From positions 1 to 34,813 of IMG/VR virus record IMGVR_UViG_3300030060_005610: a stretch of 34,813 bases of DNA. The stretch is one strand, 5' to 3'. Position numbers and translations under genes: made by a program. The first letter of the stretch is position 1. Each line of letters opens with the position of its first letter. The notes below the pieces were generated by a model. That model did not search any database. It had not been told where the DNA came from and saw only the letters and a list, made by a program, of their open reading frames with translations. The DNA is from a virus. Positions 13,184 to 20,576 of this stretch are shown in pieces.

Positions 13184-13359
13184 TATTTAACCCCTTGCAT
13201 TATTTGAATTATTAAAACGCTATAAAACCCAATAAAAGACACTAAAAAACAAGTAAACGAAACTATAAAACAAAATTTTATAAAATTATTTTGCTCATTT
13301 TTAAATGATCTTGTTATTACATTTAATATATTAGATATTGTTTTAAATAATATTAACAT
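13183..13359 (-). CDS. Membrane microprotein (58 aa)
   Basis: A 58-aa frame starting MLILFKTISNILNVITRSFK with a strongly hydrophobic C-terminal half (FIKFCFIVSFTCFLVSFIGF) that should form a membrane helix. GAGG precedes the ATG. TAATG overlap couples it to the 99-aa gene. Confidence 0.52.
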   Translation of the reverse strand: MLILFKTISNILNVITRSFKNEQNNFIKFCFIVSFTCFLVSFIGFYSVLIIQIMQGVK

Positions 13360-13388
13360 TTTTTTAACCTCTATTTATTTATTAAGTT

Positions 13389-13529
13389 TTAAAAGTCTAA
13401 GCCTTTAACGGAAAAACTTATTCCATTATATATAAAACATATCATCGTTATAAATTGTAAAAATAATAATGATAAAGTAAAAAAAGATATTATATGCATT
13501 AAGTTAATTTTATTAAGTAAGTATTTCAT
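13389..13529 (-). CDS. Membrane microprotein (46 aa), first gene of the leftward operon
   Basis: Begins MKYLLNKINLMHIISFFTLS, with one hydrophobic span over residues 12-34, and ends GISFSVKGLDF. An AAAGGAATTAAAAAC leader precedes the ATG. It is the promoter-proximal gene of the leftward operon. Function unknown. Confidence 0.5.
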   Translation of the reverse strand: MKYLLNKINLMHIISFFTLSLLFLQFITMICFIYNGISFSVKGLDF

Positions 13530-13588
13530 GTTTTTAATTCCTTTTGTTTATTGTTATTTTAATTACTTACATAAGTTAAATAATAAAT

Positions 13589-13594
13589 ATTATA
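13589..13594 (-). promoter_or_regulatory. Putative -10 box of the leftward early promoter
   Basis: On the minus strand a perfect TATAAT (in TTTATATAATATTT) lies about 60 bases before the first leftward gene. No good -35 is seen at the right distance, only AT-rich sequence. In so AT-rich a region this is weak evidence. Confidence 0.3.
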
Positions 13595-13873
13595 TAAACC
13601 AAATACTTTTAAATAAAAGTTAATTTTTTTTATTTTTATGAGGTGAAAAAAGTTTAATAAATATCTAAAATGCGACGGCATCAATACAACTTCATATATA
13701 TAAGACTATAAACAATAATAACTGTTTTTAAATAGCTTTTTAAGCGTTTTAAATATCTTTTAATATATCTTTTAAAGTCTTTATTTAGTTTTTAAAATGT
13801 CTTTATTTAGTGCGATCACTCCACTTATAAACGCAAGTAATTTGTCTATTTTTTTTATTTGTATGGTTAAAGT

Positions 13874-13888
13874 ATCACTTTAAGTGAT
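13874..13888. promoter_or_regulatory. Perfect palindrome, likely operator
   Basis: ATCACTT-T-AAGTGAT: seven-base arms around one central base. A half-site-like GATCACT recurs at about 13816. Symmetric sites of this size are typical for dimeric repressors. It may bind one of the small helix-turn-helix or ribbon-helix-helix proteins of the array. Confidence 0.5.
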
Positions 13889-13908
13889 CCAGGTAACTTA
13901 ATTTATGG

Positions 13909-13948
13909 TAAGTAAGTGTTTACTTGCTAAGTAAGTGAGTATTTACTC
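13909..13948. repeat. Direct repeats TAAGTAAGTG with embedded inverted repeats
   Basis: TAAGTAAGTG occurs at 13909-13918 and 13928-13937, 19 bases apart. The first overlaps the inverted repeat AAGTAA-GTGT-TTACTT (13910-13925), and the second runs into GAGTA-TT-TACTC (13937-13948). Two phased copies suggest a cooperative protein-binding site or iteron-like element. Confidence 0.6.
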
Positions 13949-13952
13949 CAGG

Positions 13953-13970
13953 ATCGTGCATATCGTGCAT
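13953..13970. repeat. Tandem 9-bp repeat ATCGTGCAT x2
   Basis: Two exact adjacent copies of ATCGTGCAT, more GC-rich than their surroundings, lie about 120 bases before the small terminase gene. They could be a binding site for terminase or a regulator, or part of a packaging or replication origin. Confidence 0.55.
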
Positions 13971-14051
13971 AGGGGCGTATAGGCAAAAAAGGTGTAGGAG
14001 AGATACCAAAACTCACAAATATGTCAAAATGAGTCAAGTCCTTAAAACAAG

Positions 14052-14081
14052 TTGTAATTTTGTCAAAAAAAATTCTATATT
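14052..14081 (+). promoter_or_regulatory. Putative promoter for the small terminase gene
   Basis: TTGTAA (14052-14057), an 18-base spacer and TATATT (14076-14081) form a sigma-70-like promoter. Transcription would start at about the ATG at 14087, giving a leaderless message, in agreement with the lack of any ribosome site there. Confidence 0.35.
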
Positions 14082-14086
14082 TGACT

Positions 14087-14731
14087 ATGCCGAAATTAAT
14101 TAAAAAAGAAGTTAAAGATAGAGCTATGCAAATGTTGGCTGAAGAACCAAATGCGTCTTTGGCGTCAGTTGCAGATGCTTGTGGTATTGGAATTACTACG
14201 CTTAAGACCTGGAAGGCTGATGCAGGTTTTAATGAAGCTGTGTATACTAAGTATATGAGTACATCAGGTTTTAAGATGACGCAGGTTATGGATGCCGCGT
14301 TTAGAGAAGCTAAGCTAGGTAATGTATCTGCTATGAGGTTATGGGCAGAAATGTCAGGTAAACTTGTTAAACGTATTAGTATTAAGAATGAAAGTCCATA
14401 CGAAAAGTTTATAAATATGAGCAATATTGAAGATGCCGAAGTTATGGACTATGAAATTACTTCAGAATTGCCTGAGAGAGATACAAGCAATGATAAGCCT
14501 AGAGTAAAGGCTAAAAAGGAGCGAGAAAGCTTAAATAACGCCATAAAACGTGGTTATAAGAAAGAAGTATCGCCAGAACAACGCGCAAAGAATAGAAAAA
14601 AGAGTTTAGAGTCGTACAAAAGGCAACAAAGAGCTAAAAAAGTAGGTTTAGAGCCTTTAGGTAGACGCACAGGTCAAGCTAGAGAAGAATGGTATGCAGA
14701 ATTGGATCGTAGAGAAAAGGAGAATAGATGA
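14087..14731 (+). CDS. terS: Terminase small subunit
   Basis: A 214-aa protein from the ATG at 14087 (MPKLIKKEVKDRAMQML). The N-terminal half has a helix-turn-helix (ASLASVADACGIGITTLKTW) and then a helical domain with FREAKLGNVSAMRLWAEMSG and KL, the order found in phage small terminases that recognise packaging sites. The C-terminal half is highly charged, mainly Lys/Arg/Glu. A longer frame reaches a TTG at 14060, but neither start has a ribosome site. The gene is alone on this strand, pointing toward the terminase-portal block, whereas small and large terminase genes normally sit side by side. Confidence 0.75.
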   Translation: MPKLIKKEVKDRAMQMLAEEPNASLASVADACGIGITTLKTWKADAGFNEAVYTKYMSTSGFKMTQVMDAAFREAKLGNVSAMRLWAEMSGKLVKRISIKNESPYEKFINMSNIEDAEVMDYEITSELPERDTSNDKPRVKAKKERESLNNAIKRGYKKEVSPEQRAKNRKKSLESYKRQQRAKKVGLEPLGRRTGQAREEWYAELDRREKENR

Positions 14732-14958
14732 TATTTGCTACATGGTTAATGGTTGTTATTGGTACTATATCGGTAAGTGAGTGCTTAAATTGTTACTATC
14801 CTAGAATAGAAGAAACATATGATAGCGAAGGCTTTATGTGTTCTTGGGAGTTAGATGACTTCGAGTATGACGAAGTAAATGGCTATGTCCTTAAGGAGTT
14901 TGACTCAACTGATAATTGTTTTGAGGCTAAATTTAGAGAGCTTAAGCAACGCCCATAA
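14728..14958 (+). CDS. Small secreted or membrane-anchored Cys-containing protein (76 aa)
   Basis: The first 18 residues (MIFATWLMVVIGTISVSE) look like a signal peptide or anchor. The rest is acidic, with four Cys (19, 22, 38, 64) that could form disulphides. It overlaps the small terminase gene by four bases (ATGA) and ends convergently, with 17 bases of overlap, against the next leftward gene. An envelope-targeted role such as superinfection exclusion is possible but unproven. Confidence 0.55.
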   Translation: MIFATWLMVVIGTISVSECLNCYYPRIEETYDSEGFMCSWELDDFEYDEVNGYVLKEFDSTDNCFEAKFRELKQRP

Positions 14959-15223
14959 AAGTTATACTATCTATGTCGCAGTCCTCGCATATCTCTCTGT
15001 AAACATCATAAGGAATTGGAACATCTGCTATGACTTCGTCTGAAGGTCGTGTTTCTTCTTCTAAAATTTTTAAAAATCTGGTATTTTGACTTGTTTCTTT
15101 GATAAGTTTCTTTATGTTTTTATCCACTCTGAGCAGGTAGGTTATCATTATGATCTCTAATTTACTTAATTCTTCGTCAGAACTTGCTAACTTTTTCTTC
15201 ATAAGCTCTATAAGCTCTTCCAT
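14942..15223 (-). CDS. Coiled-coil hypothetical protein (93 aa)
   Basis: The N-terminal 60 residues are a long charged helix (EELIELMKKKLASSDEELSK and following) with leucine spacing fit for a coiled coil; the C-terminus is acidic, with Cys at two sites (ICEDCDIDS). It is the last gene of the terminase-portal operon. A structural or scaffold-like accessory is possible. Family not recognised. Confidence 0.6.
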   Translation of the reverse strand: MEELIELMKKKLASSDEELSKLEIIMITYLLRVDKNIKKLIKETSQNTRFLKILEEETRPSDEVIADVPIPYDVYREICEDCDIDSITFMGVA

Positions 15224-15230
15224 ATGACTC

Positions 15231-15743
15231 CTAGTCTTTTAAAAACCTTCTTATGTTCTTGTATAGGTTTTTATTTAATTTTTTAAATTCAGTCTTTACA
15301 TTATTTGTAAAATTACCTTTTCCTGTTATTGGTAAGAAGTTTCTAGCTTGAACTGGCGCAAAATCTAGTAATATATTTCTTTTTTCCATAGCCTTAGTCC
15401 ACTTATTAGGTCGTATTTGTTGATATTTTAAGTGATATTTACCATATTCTAACATAGATACACCTCCATCTACTGCTTTAATAGAATTTAGAAGCCTTCC
15501 TGTGTGTATTAATGGTTTTTCACTTGTAGTTTTGAAGTTTCTAGCGTGTCCTGATAAGCCTTCTCGTCTAATTCTTTTTGTTGTTTCGGATAAAGGCTTA
15601 AATTTTCCAGACTTTATGTTTTGCTTTGCTGCTTTTGCAACAATTTTTGCTCTTAATTGTGAGTCTGCACCTATTATTTTATCTAAATTCTTAAATAATT
15701 TAGCAAAATTTAAGTTATTTACTTTAAGTTCTATTCTGCTCAT
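15231..15743 (-). CDS. Virion morphogenesis / tail completion protein (Mu gpG-like)
   Basis: A 170-aa basic protein with the segments FKPLSETTKRIRREG, PLIHTGRLLNSIK, a central strand (EYGKYHLKYQQ) and ARNFLPITGKGN. These match the order of the phage virion morphogenesis family (Mu gpG-like), which completes the head-tail joint or tail. It overlaps the portal gene by 20 bases, which supports a neck role. Confidence 0.72.
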   Translation of the reverse strand: MSRIELKVNNLNFAKLFKNLDKIIGADSQLRAKIVAKAAKQNIKSGKFKPLSETTKRIRREGLSGHARNFKTTSEKPLIHTGRLLNSIKAVDGGVSMLEYGKYHLKYQQIRPNKWTKAMEKRNILLDFAPVQARNFLPITGKGNFTNNVKTEFKKLNKNLYKNIRRFLKD

Positions 15744-17007
15744 TCAATATTTCTTGATTGACTACTGCATTAGCATTGACTATCTGTTCGGCTTCTTCTA
15801 AAGACAAGTCTGTATTAATTTCGTTAAGCAATTTAGGTCTAGTTGTTAGGTTGTTACTTAGTCTATAAGTATTCCAAGCAATTTGATCTTGGATTGACTG
15901 AGGATATTCAGGTTCAACGAAATTAACACCAAAATTATTAGGAAGATTGATATTATTTGCTTGACCAACTGCCTTTTCAACAATAAAAAACTCCTCTTCA
16001 TACATTCTAAATAGCTCAAGATCATCATAGTAATCCTCTGTTCTTTCTAAGTCTTTAATCATAAGACTAACACCTGATGGCATTTCGCCACCTTGCTCTG
16101 CCCAATTTATCATTAAATGGTTGTTAGATGCAACGAGTTCTATTTGGAACTTTACATTTTCAATAACTGCGTTAATATCACCTTCAGGAGCAACTATATC
16201 AAATGTAGAACCTTCTGGCAAACCTAATATACTATCTGATCCTGTTCTAATAGTGTTTACATCTATGTCTGCACCTGTAGTTACTGGCTGTCCGAACATT
16301 TGAAACCTTAAACCAAGTTGCATTTCAGTCATCGTTATATTTACTTGCTCGTTTACATTGACAATATCGTTAGCACCTTCAACAAAATGTGAGTCTATTT
16401 GATCTTCTCTGTGTGTAAATACAAATGGTAGCATTCCAAATCCATGCTCGTATTGCATTGTTATGTTTCCATCTTCATCATATTGAGCATAATGAGTGTC
16501 ATCCCAATAGGCATATTCTAATTTTCCTGAATCAGATATGTCGTTTACAGGGAGGAGTAGCGGATAGGTTATTGCCATAGGCAAAAACGGATCGTCATCA
16601 AAGAACGCATTGTAATAATATATAGGTCTATAGTCAAAAAAAGTACCATTGGCATCTTCTTTGACCATTACCCTGTTTGCTATTGTACCAACAAGCCTCG
16701 TCATTCGTTCTATGTGCTTCATTCTAGCGTTCTTCTTGCGTGTTAAAGAGAGGTACTCATCGCTGACATTCCTATCCGCTCCTAAGGTATATATTCTCGA
16801 CATCTTATTAATAAATCTTCTTGTAAAATTCACAGAGTAAGGAGGTATCTCTCTAAATGCTTGAGAGTTAAAGTGATCTATTATATATTTATCTGTTTCA
16901 CAGTCTGTGTAGTAGTCTACCATGCGTCTTATTTCATCGCGCCTGGCGTTTGCAATTCTTAACTTTTCATTCTTTAACGAGTCTTGTATTATGTCTTGTG
17001 CAATCAT
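15724..17007 (-). CDS. Portal protein
   Basis: A 427-aa protein of the SPP1/HK97-like portal type, somewhat short for the family. Typical segments are the N-terminal helix with RRMVDYYTDCETDK, then FINKMSRIYTLGAD, FFDYRPIYYYNAFFDDDP, the GFGMLPFVFTHREDQ region with a following NDIVNVNEQVN helix, and a long helical C-terminus (LELFRMYEEEFFIVEKAVG). The portal forms the dodecameric ring for DNA entry and exit. It overlaps the large terminase gene by four bases, so both are made together. Confidence 0.85.
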   Translation of the reverse strand: MIAQDIIQDSLKNEKLRIANARRDEIRRMVDYYTDCETDKYIIDHFNSQAFREIPPYSVNFTRRFINKMSRIYTLGADRNVSDEYLSLTRKKNARMKHIERMTRLVGTIANRVMVKEDANGTFFDYRPIYYYNAFFDDDPFLPMAITYPLLLPVNDISDSGKLEYAYWDDTHYAQYDEDGNITMQYEHGFGMLPFVFTHREDQIDSHFVEGANDIVNVNEQVNITMTEMQLGLRFQMFGQPVTTGADIDVNTIRTGSDSILGLPEGSTFDIVAPEGDINAVIENVKFQIELVASNNHLMINWAEQGGEMPSGVSLMIKDLERTEDYYDDLELFRMYEEEFFIVEKAVGQANNINLPNNFGVNFVEPEYPQSIQDQIAWNTYRLSNNLTTRPKLLNEINTDLSLEEAEQIVNANAVVNQEILNEQNRT

Positions 17008-18308
17008 CTTTGTAGTATCCTAACTTCTCTTTTTTTAATTGGAAATCTATTAATGAAAAAATATCTTAAAGCATCACAACCATGATCGTGATAACCATCT
17101 TTGACTGGATCAGGCTTAAGTGGAAAACCTTCTTTAGGTTCAGGATAGCGATAGTTTTCTAAGTCCTCTGCTATACCTAAACATTTTTTATTTACATGAA
17201 GGAATCTCATACCTTCGGCATTTTCTATAAAACCTCTAACGTGAGATACACCTGCTTCAAGTTTTCTTGAAACTTTATCTCTAATTGTCCTTACGATAAT
17301 ACCATGCCTTCTAAAAATCTCTATATCTCCTAAACCTGTTTGACCTTGAGCTTGTCCACCTGCAGGATCGCCAAAGTAAACAACACCTTTGTAATGTTTT
17401 GCTTTAATTCTTTTAGCAAGTTCATCTGTTTTAATATCTCTGTCGTGTATAATTTCATCTATTATTTTGACGTGCCACATACCTGCTTCTCTATATGTTT
17501 GCATCCACAATACAGCAGGTTGCCTATATCCAAAGTCTATACTGCAAAAAGTAGGCAAACCAGGATCATATTTAAAATCACCCATATCAAGATTACGATC
17601 AAACGGATAAACTCTACCTGCAAAACTTGTAAACTTTGCTCCATACTCTTGATCATAAACTTCTTTTGCCAAATTTCGCTTAGCTTCTAGTAGATCGGCA
17701 TCGCGACTACCATCAGGATAAGCATAATTATTTTCATAACTAGGACTGTTAAATGAATGCCACATCTCATCCTTTTGTCCAAGCAAGTATAAATCATATA
17801 TCCAATTAAATCCTTGTGGCGTTGTTATAAAAAGAGCTTTACCTTTTCTATCAGATAGCGTAGGTCTTAAATACATTTCCCACGTCTTTTTCTTTATTTT
17901 AGCAGCCTCATCTAGTATAAGTAAGTCTAAACCTTCACCAACTAAGCTATCAGGCTTGTCGGCACTTTTACCTTCTACTACGCTACCCCATTCAAATTCT
18001 ATATATTGGTCTTTGTATGAAGCTCTAGTTGTTTCAAAACCTTTTTCCACAACCATTTTATGCCAAATCTCTCTAAATATCTTTTCAGAACCATCATAGG
18101 TTGGCGCAACGCACCAAACTCGTTTATTAGGTTTCGCAAGTATAATTTGAGCCTCTATAGATGCGCTTACAGACTTTCCCCATCTCCTACCACAGACTGC
18201 CACACAAAATCTCCAATCTTTGTTTGGAAAGTGCAACTTTTTTTGTCCGTTGTGAGGAACATAGTCTATAAAATCAAACCAATTTTCCTTAAATTCTTTA
18301 TTTTCCAT
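17004..18308 (-). CDS. terL: Terminase large subunit
   Basis: A 434-aa protein with both terminase domains. ATPase: Walker A-like GRRWGKSVSA (residues 40-49), VWCVAPTYDGSEKIFRE, and Walker B LLILDEAAKI (129-138) followed by the coupling motif FITTPQGF. Nuclease: FCSIDFGYRQPAVLW with D258, GVVYFGDPAG with D314, and a C-terminal HDHGCDALRYF. It packages DNA into the prohead and cuts the concatemer. Length and motifs are normal, so it appears intact. Its ATG is preceded by no clear ribosome site (CTTGACTACTAAGT). Confidence 0.95.
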   Translation of the reverse strand: MENKEFKENWFDFIDYVPHNGQKKLHFPNKDWRFCVAVCGRRWGKSVSASIEAQIILAKPNKRVWCVAPTYDGSEKIFREIWHKMVVEKGFETTRASYKDQYIEFEWGSVVEGKSADKPDSLVGEGLDLLILDEAAKIKKKTWEMYLRPTLSDRKGKALFITTPQGFNWIYDLYLLGQKDEMWHSFNSPSYENNYAYPDGSRDADLLEAKRNLAKEVYDQEYGAKFTSFAGRVYPFDRNLDMGDFKYDPGLPTFCSIDFGYRQPAVLWMQTYREAGMWHVKIIDEIIHDRDIKTDELAKRIKAKHYKGVVYFGDPAGGQAQGQTGLGDIEIFRRHGIIVRTIRDKVSRKLEAGVSHVRGFIENAEGMRFLHVNKKCLGIAEDLENYRYPEPKEGFPLKPDPVKDGYHDHGCDALRYFFINRFPIKKREVRILQR

Positions 18309-18351
18309 ACTTAGTAGTCAAGCGAATTTAATATTATTTTCACAAAATTAC

Positions 18352-18363
18352 ACTATATATAGT
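18352..18363. promoter_or_regulatory. Palindromic TATA-like element in the divergent promoter region
   Basis: ACTATATATAGT is a perfect 12-bp palindrome in the 127-bp gap between the leftward terminase operon and the rightward capsid operon. It could serve as a -10 element for either strand or as an operator. The rest of the gap (18309-18435) is AT-rich with no gene. Confidence 0.35.
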
Positions 18364-18435
18364 ATGTTTTGTCCGAATTATTATTAATATACCACCATAT
18401 TTTGAACACAAATCAGTTAAAAATAGGAGGGCAGT

Positions 18436-18930
18436 ATGTCCGAAGAAACAAAAGTAGCAACCGAAACAGTTAGTGAGGAAACTACACAAGAAGCACCTAC
18501 AAACACTCCTGATGTAGGTTCATTAATTGCAGAAAGCAAGAAGTATAGACAAAGGAGTCAGGAAGCTGAAGCTAAACTTGCAAAACTTAAGTCTAAGTTA
18601 GAAGAACAAGAAAAAGCTAAAATGGTAGAAAAAGAAGAATGGAAGAGTTTGTACGAAAGTGAGAAAGGCTATAAAGATAAATATCATAGCCTGGTAGATC
18701 AGCGAAAAGCTCAACTATTAGAAAATCTACCTCCTGAACAGCAAGAACGATTTGGCAATAAGGACTTGGATGTTATTGAGTTTATGGTAAACGAGTTAAA
18801 GAAAGCAACTCCAAAAGAAGTTACTGCGGTTGGATCAATCAATCCAGTAGTTTCTAAAAAACCATATTCTCAAATGAATGATCAAGAACGAAGAGCCTAT
18901 TATAACGAAATGCTTACCAAAAAAAGGTAA
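18436..18930 (+). CDS. Capsid scaffolding protein
   Basis: A 164-aa acidic protein with the usual scaffold layout: a Thr/Glu-rich disordered N-terminus, a long charged coiled coil (residues 35-85, with AEAKLAKLKSKLEEQEKAKM), and a short basic C-terminal helix (ERRAYYNEMLTKKR). It lies directly before the major capsid gene. An AGGAGG site precedes the ATG. It would guide prohead assembly and be removed before packaging. Confidence 0.85.
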   Translation: MSEETKVATETVSEETTQEAPTNTPDVGSLIAESKKYRQRSQEAEAKLAKLKSKLEEQEKAKMVEKEEWKSLYESEKGYKDKYHSLVDQRKAQLLENLPPEQQERFGNKDLDVIEFMVNELKKATPKEVTAVGSINPVVSKKPYSQMNDQERRAYYNEMLTKKR

Positions 18931-18949
18931 AAAAATTTAGGAGAATAAA

Positions 18950-20023
18950 ATGGCATTAGCAGGAACAAATAATATAGCACTAGCAGGAGGTTTGCAAGAT
19001 AGTACCGCTGAAGCAACTTTGCAAAACTTTATACCCGAAGTGTGGGGCGCATCAATTATGGACTATATGGAAAAAAGTCTAGTATTTGGTGCAATAGCAA
19101 ACGATCTTTCAGCATTAGTTGTTGCAGGTGGTGATAAAATTCACTTACCTAAACATTCTGAGCTTACTGCTTCAGATACCTATGGATCAGGTGTAGTCGA
19201 AACATTGATTGACAATAACCTAGCATTCGCTAAAACAACAGGTGCAGAAGATGAATATACTTTAGATATTAATCAAGCAATTCATAGCGCAATCGCTATT
19301 ACTGATGTAGCAAAAATGCAATCAAGTTTTGATGTAATGGATATTTACACACAAAAACTAGGTTACGCTTTAGCTAAAAAAACAGATCAGTATTTAGCAC
19401 TTAAAATATTCGAATCTATTGCATTTAACTATGCAAATGGTACAGATGATGGCGCACAAGCAGGTAATACTATTGAGTTAAACACAACTCATGATGGAAC
19501 AAATATTATCCAAGCAGGTGTTGCAAATATGTTAGAAGCTATCTATACTAATGACTCTATTGCAGATGACTACAATATGATCTTAACACCACAAACATAT
19601 GCAAGTTTATTCAAATTAGATCAATTTGCAAACTATGATGGTGTAGGTTCATCATTTGGAAATGAAGTTCCATTTATTAGTGGCTTTGCAGGAAAACTTG
19701 CAGGTGTAAATGTTATTGTTTCAAATAACTTTATGCACTATGGTGCAGGTTCTGCCTCTTCTGCTCAATCAGCTACACCAGTAGGTAATTTTAGTGCTAA
19801 TGGTGTTACTGACGAATCAGAAAAGTTATTAGGATACTTAATACATAACGACGCATTACATATTGCTTATGCTTCTGGCATGAAAGCTAGAGTACAAAGC
19901 GACTATCACCTTGCTTCATTATCTACAAGATTTGTAGCAGATAGTGTTTATGGATGCACAATAACAGGAAGTACAACAAGTGGAAATAAAAGAATTTTCG
20001 CTTTAGTAAGTCCTGCATCTTAA
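18950..20023 (+). CDS. Major capsid protein
   Basis: A 357-aa protein following the scaffold gene after 19 bases, with a TTTAGGAG site. The N-terminal part (FIPEVWGASIMDYMEKSLVF), the central helix with QAIHSAIAITDVAKMQSSFD, and the C-terminal NVIVSNNFMHYG plus ASGMKARVQSDYHLASLSTR pattern fit an HK97-fold coat protein of the P22/N4 gp56-like type. Ala-, Asp- and Gly-rich with few Cys. A strong terminator follows the gene, as expected for separately expressed coat protein. Confidence 0.9.
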   Translation: MALAGTNNIALAGGLQDSTAEATLQNFIPEVWGASIMDYMEKSLVFGAIANDLSALVVAGGDKIHLPKHSELTASDTYGSGVVETLIDNNLAFAKTTGAEDEYTLDINQAIHSAIAITDVAKMQSSFDVMDIYTQKLGYALAKKTDQYLALKIFESIAFNYANGTDDGAQAGNTIELNTTHDGTNIIQAGVANMLEAIYTNDSIADDYNMILTPQTYASLFKLDQFANYDGVGSSFGNEVPFISGFAGKLAGVNVIVSNNFMHYGAGSASSAQSATPVGNFSANGVTDESEKLLGYLIHNDALHIAYASGMKARVQSDYHLASLSTRFVADSVYGCTITGSTTSGNKRIFALVSPAS

Positions 20024-20036
20024 TAGTTAAACTAAG

Positions 20037-20066
20037 TGGAGAGGATGTAATGTCCTCTCCATTTTT
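20037..20066 (+). terminator. Rho-independent terminator after the major capsid gene
   Basis: TGGAGAGGA (20037-20045) pairs perfectly with TCCTCTCCA (20053-20061) around a seven-base loop, followed by TTTTTAT. Nine pairs and a T-run make this the strongest hairpin in the window. It would limit read-through into the fibre and lysis genes and so raise capsid yield relative to them. Confidence 0.85.
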
Positions 20067-20077
20067 ATGGAGAAATT

Positions 20078-20221
20078 ATGAAATTATTTATTACTAAAAA
20101 AAATGGCACAAAACTGCAAAAAGAATTTGTAGGAGAAAATATTGAAAAAGCAAAGGCTTTAGGTTGGACAGAACAAGAAAAGAAGGTAGTTAAAAAAGAC
20201 ACTAAGAAAAAAGGAAAGTAG
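20078..20221 (+). CDS. Basic small protein (47 aa)
   Basis: A 47-codon frame starting MKLFITKKNGTKLQKEFVGE, with the helix NIEKAKALGWTEQEKK and a Lys-rich end (KKDTKKKGK). It lies just past the terminator, with a TGGAGAAATT site before the ATG. Proteins of this style (a helix with KALGW) often sit beside capsid genes and may be head-decorating or DNA-contacting. Unproven. Confidence 0.6.
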   Translation: MKLFITKKNGTKLQKEFVGENIEKAKALGWTEQEKKVVKKDTKKKGK

Positions 20222-20575
20222 ATGTTTAATAATAATACAGAAGTAGGAAATACTACGCTTGGACAGGTAGGATGCGCTTATACGAAAGATAGTTCCGATG
20301 CAATTAAACCACCTTCAGGTAAAGTCTTTGTTGCAATTACTATGTTAGCTGACACAGTTTTTGATTCGTCTGGTGGATTAATATCTGAAACTGCTACAAA
20401 ATTTATAAATACTGAAACTGCAGCTAATGATGCCGCCGATGGTAGTGAAACAACTGGACAAGGTTCAGGCGGACAAGTAGTAGACTCAGTAACCTTTCCT
20501 AAAGGAGTTACTATCTTTGGTAGATGGACAGAAATAGATGTTAATTCTGGCTCTGTAGTAGCCTATATAGGTTAG
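20222..20575 (+). CDS. Virion-associated protein (117 aa), post-capsid type
   Basis: A 117-aa protein with an N-terminal strand region (VGNTTLGQVGCAYTKDSSDA), a Ser/Gly-rich linker and the C-terminal VTFPKGVTIFGRWTEIDVNS, a signature I associate with small proteins following the capsid gene in uncultured marine phages. Only one base separates it from the next gene. A head-decoration or fibre-linker role is inferred. Confidence 0.65.
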   Translation: MFNNNTEVGNTTLGQVGCAYTKDSSDAIKPPSGKVFVAITMLADTVFDSSGGLISETATKFINTETAANDAADGSETTGQGSGGQVVDSVTFPKGVTIFGRWTEIDVNSGSVVAYIG

Positions 20576-20576
20576 T

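Larger units (their letters stand above)
13530..14086. other. Main non-coding control region
   Basis: About 557 bases between the divergent leftward and rightward transcription units, with no convincing gene. The left two thirds (13560-13860) is extremely AT-rich, with runs of T and A. The right part (13870-13970) carries the palindromes and repeats listed separately and is relatively GC-rich near 13950-13990. It is the natural place for divergent promoters, operators and possibly the replication origin. No DnaA-box consensus was recognised. Confidence 0.7.

Noticed and set aside
13927-14424. 165-codon minus-strand frame across the control region and small terminase
   Set aside because: Antisense to the terminase helix-turn-helix, no ribosome site and no recognisable domain; a shadow frame.
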